Source of the DNA: JBJXHB01 sp046160725
GTDB lineage: Bacteria; Pseudomonadota; Gammaproteobacteria; Burkholderiales; Burkholderiaceae_C
Length of the DNA stretch: 14,448 nt
NCBI GenBank assembly: GCA_046160725.1
Contig: JBJXHB010000177.1
Location: 1-14,448 of the forward strand
Direction of reading: 5' to 3'
The translations under genes and the position numbers were made by a program. This document shows positions 13,708-14,448 of the stretch, piece by piece. The first letter of the stretch is position 1, and each line of letters starts with the position of its first letter. The notes beneath the pieces were generated by a model. It saw only the letters and a program-made list of their open reading frames with translations. It did no database searches and had not been told where the DNA came from.

Positions 13708-14448
13708 CGGGCCTTCCACAACCCCGGCCGCACCCCCGCCGCGTTGATCAGCCCATAGGCCGCTGCGCCCAGGGCCACACCGATGAACAGGCCGTCCGGG
13801 CCGTGGGTCTGCGCCAGCCAGCCGCCCAGGCCCGCGGCCAGCGCCAGCCGGGTGACGGCCGCCAGCGCCGGTACCTTCAGGCGGCCCGCGCCGAGCGAGG
13901 CGAAGTACAACGCCATGCCCAGGCCGAACAGGCCGAAGGAGTATCCGGTCCAGCGCAGGGCCTGGGCCGCGATATCGGCCACCGCGGCGTCGCTGGTGAA
14001 CAGGCCGGCAGCGGCGCGCGGGGCCAGCGCCACCACCAGGCCCAGGCTGCCGGCGATCACGAACGCAATGGCGCCGCTCATCCAGGCCACCTGCCGCGCC
14101 CGGGCCCAGTCGCCCGCACCCACTGCGCGGCCGACCATGGCGGTGGCCGCCGAGCCGACGCCGAAGGCGACCGGGACAACCAGGAACTCCAGCCGCGCCG
14201 CGATGCCGAAGGCCGCCACGGCGGCCGGCCCGAAGCGGCCGAGCTGCGCGGTGACGAGCATCAACGACAGGTTGCCGATCAGGGCCAGCGTCGAGGCCAC
14301 CGCCCCGACGGCCAGGCTGCGCACGAACAGCGCGCGCTGCGGCCGCCGGCGCCATTGCGGCATGAACCCCGCCGCGCCGCGCGCCACCGGCCACCACAGG
14401 GCCAGCGCCGCGGCGCTGGCGCACAGGGTGAAGGAGGCGCCCAGGCCG
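13704..14448 (-). CDS. MATE-family efflux transporter, C-terminal part, cut by window edge
   Basis: The frame is open from the right edge to a TAA at 13704, giving 247 visible residues. They form a series of hydrophobic segments separated by short loops, such as LAVGAVASTLALIGNLSLML, FLVVPVAFGVGSAATAMVGRAVGAG, AFVIAGSLGLVVAL and GYSFGLFGLGMALYF. The motif VAFGVGSAATAMVGRAVGAGD is characteristic of MATE transporters, which export cationic drugs and metabolites by H+ or Na+ antiport. The GTG at 14387 is internal: the upstream codons also read as a membrane segment, so the true start lies beyond the window. The gene is convergent with the PNPOx-GAF gene, with overlapping stop codons and no room for a terminator between them. 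Confidence 0.88.
   Translation of the reverse strand, partial: GLGASFTLCASAAALALWWPVARGAAGFMPQWRRRPQRALFVRSLAVGAVASTLALIGNLSLMLVTAQLGRFGPAAVAAFGIAARLEFLVVPVAFGVGSAATAMVGRAVGAGDWARARQVAWMSGAIAFVIAGSLGLVVALAPRAAAGLFTSDAAVADIAAQALRWTGYSFGLFGLGMALYFASLGAGRLKVPALAAVTRLALAAGLGGWLAQTHGPDGLFIGVALGAAAYGLINAAGVRPGLWKAR

Noticed and set aside
14385..14387. GTG at 14387 as the start of the MATE gene
   Set aside because: The frame continues upstream to the window edge as a hydrophobic segment, and a start here would remove half of a 12-helix transporter.
12049..14424. 791-residue minus-strand frame spanning the PNPOx-GAF gene and part of the MATE gene
   Set aside because: It is a shadow frame. The MATE protein is in a different minus frame and the GAF protein is on the plus strand.
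1..14448. tRNA, rRNA, insertion sequence, prophage, CRISPR or toxin-antitoxin elements
   Set aside because: None was seen on reading either strand. Composition is even and there are no long terminal or spaced direct repeats. The only short tandem array is the 11-bp operator at 10360-10398.

Overview
The window is very GC-rich (about 70% by eye), tightly packed, and has strong G/C preference at third codon positions. Gene content (ECF sigma factor with a DUF1109/NrsF-type partner, delta-60-repeat protein, hemerythrin, LysR regulators, PNPOx-GAF proteins) fits a betaproteobacterium of the Burkholderiales, probably the Roseateles/Rubrivivax/Leptothrix side. That placement is inference from style and content. 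I saw no tRNA, rRNA, IS element, CRISPR array or phage gene, so this looks like chromosomal backbone with accessory redox/stress genes.

Left part (1-5100). A minus-strand ECF sigma factor (126-743) overlaps the start of an NrsF-like anti-sigma gene that runs off the left edge. Divergent from it is a plus-strand operon: a TVP38/TMEM64 membrane domain fused to a MerA/lipoamide-dehydrogenase-like flavin disulfide reductase (TTG start at 937), a DUF547 exported protein (3179-4015), and a second FAD oxidoreductase (4012-5097). The divergent region holds two elements of the form GTNACC-N16-CGAC, one per strand, resembling the promoter described for Caulobacter SigF. The plus-strand copy is well placed to drive the redox operon.

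Middle (5075-10254). All genes are on the minus strand and probably form one operon or two linked ones, read right to left: a 7-unit delta-60-repeat beta-propeller (8614-10254), a hemerythrin-domain protein (7894-8571), an exported protein of unknown family (6674-7795), a small c-type cytochrome (6194-6658), an NmrA-type NAD(P)-binding protein (5239-6186), and a probable 40-residue peptide (5075-5197). Upstream of the propeller gene lies an array of four hexamer half-sites spaced exactly 11 bp (10360-10398), the geometry bound by OmpR/PhoB-family response regulators.

Right part (10432-14448). A small cupin (minus) and a LysR regulator (plus) are divergent around an inverted repeat, the classic autoregulated LysR layout. 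Behind LysR come a PNPOx-like protein (11846-12328) and, overlapping it by ATGA, a three-part protein of PNPOx-like, GAF and winged-helix-like domains (12325-13707). A MATE transporter gene enters convergently from the right edge, and its stop codon overlaps that of the three-part protein.

The best candidates for something undescribed are the sigma-factor-linked membrane redox module, the response-regulator array ahead of the propeller/hemerythrin/cytochrome operon, the 40-residue peptide, and the PNPOx-GAF-winged-helix protein.
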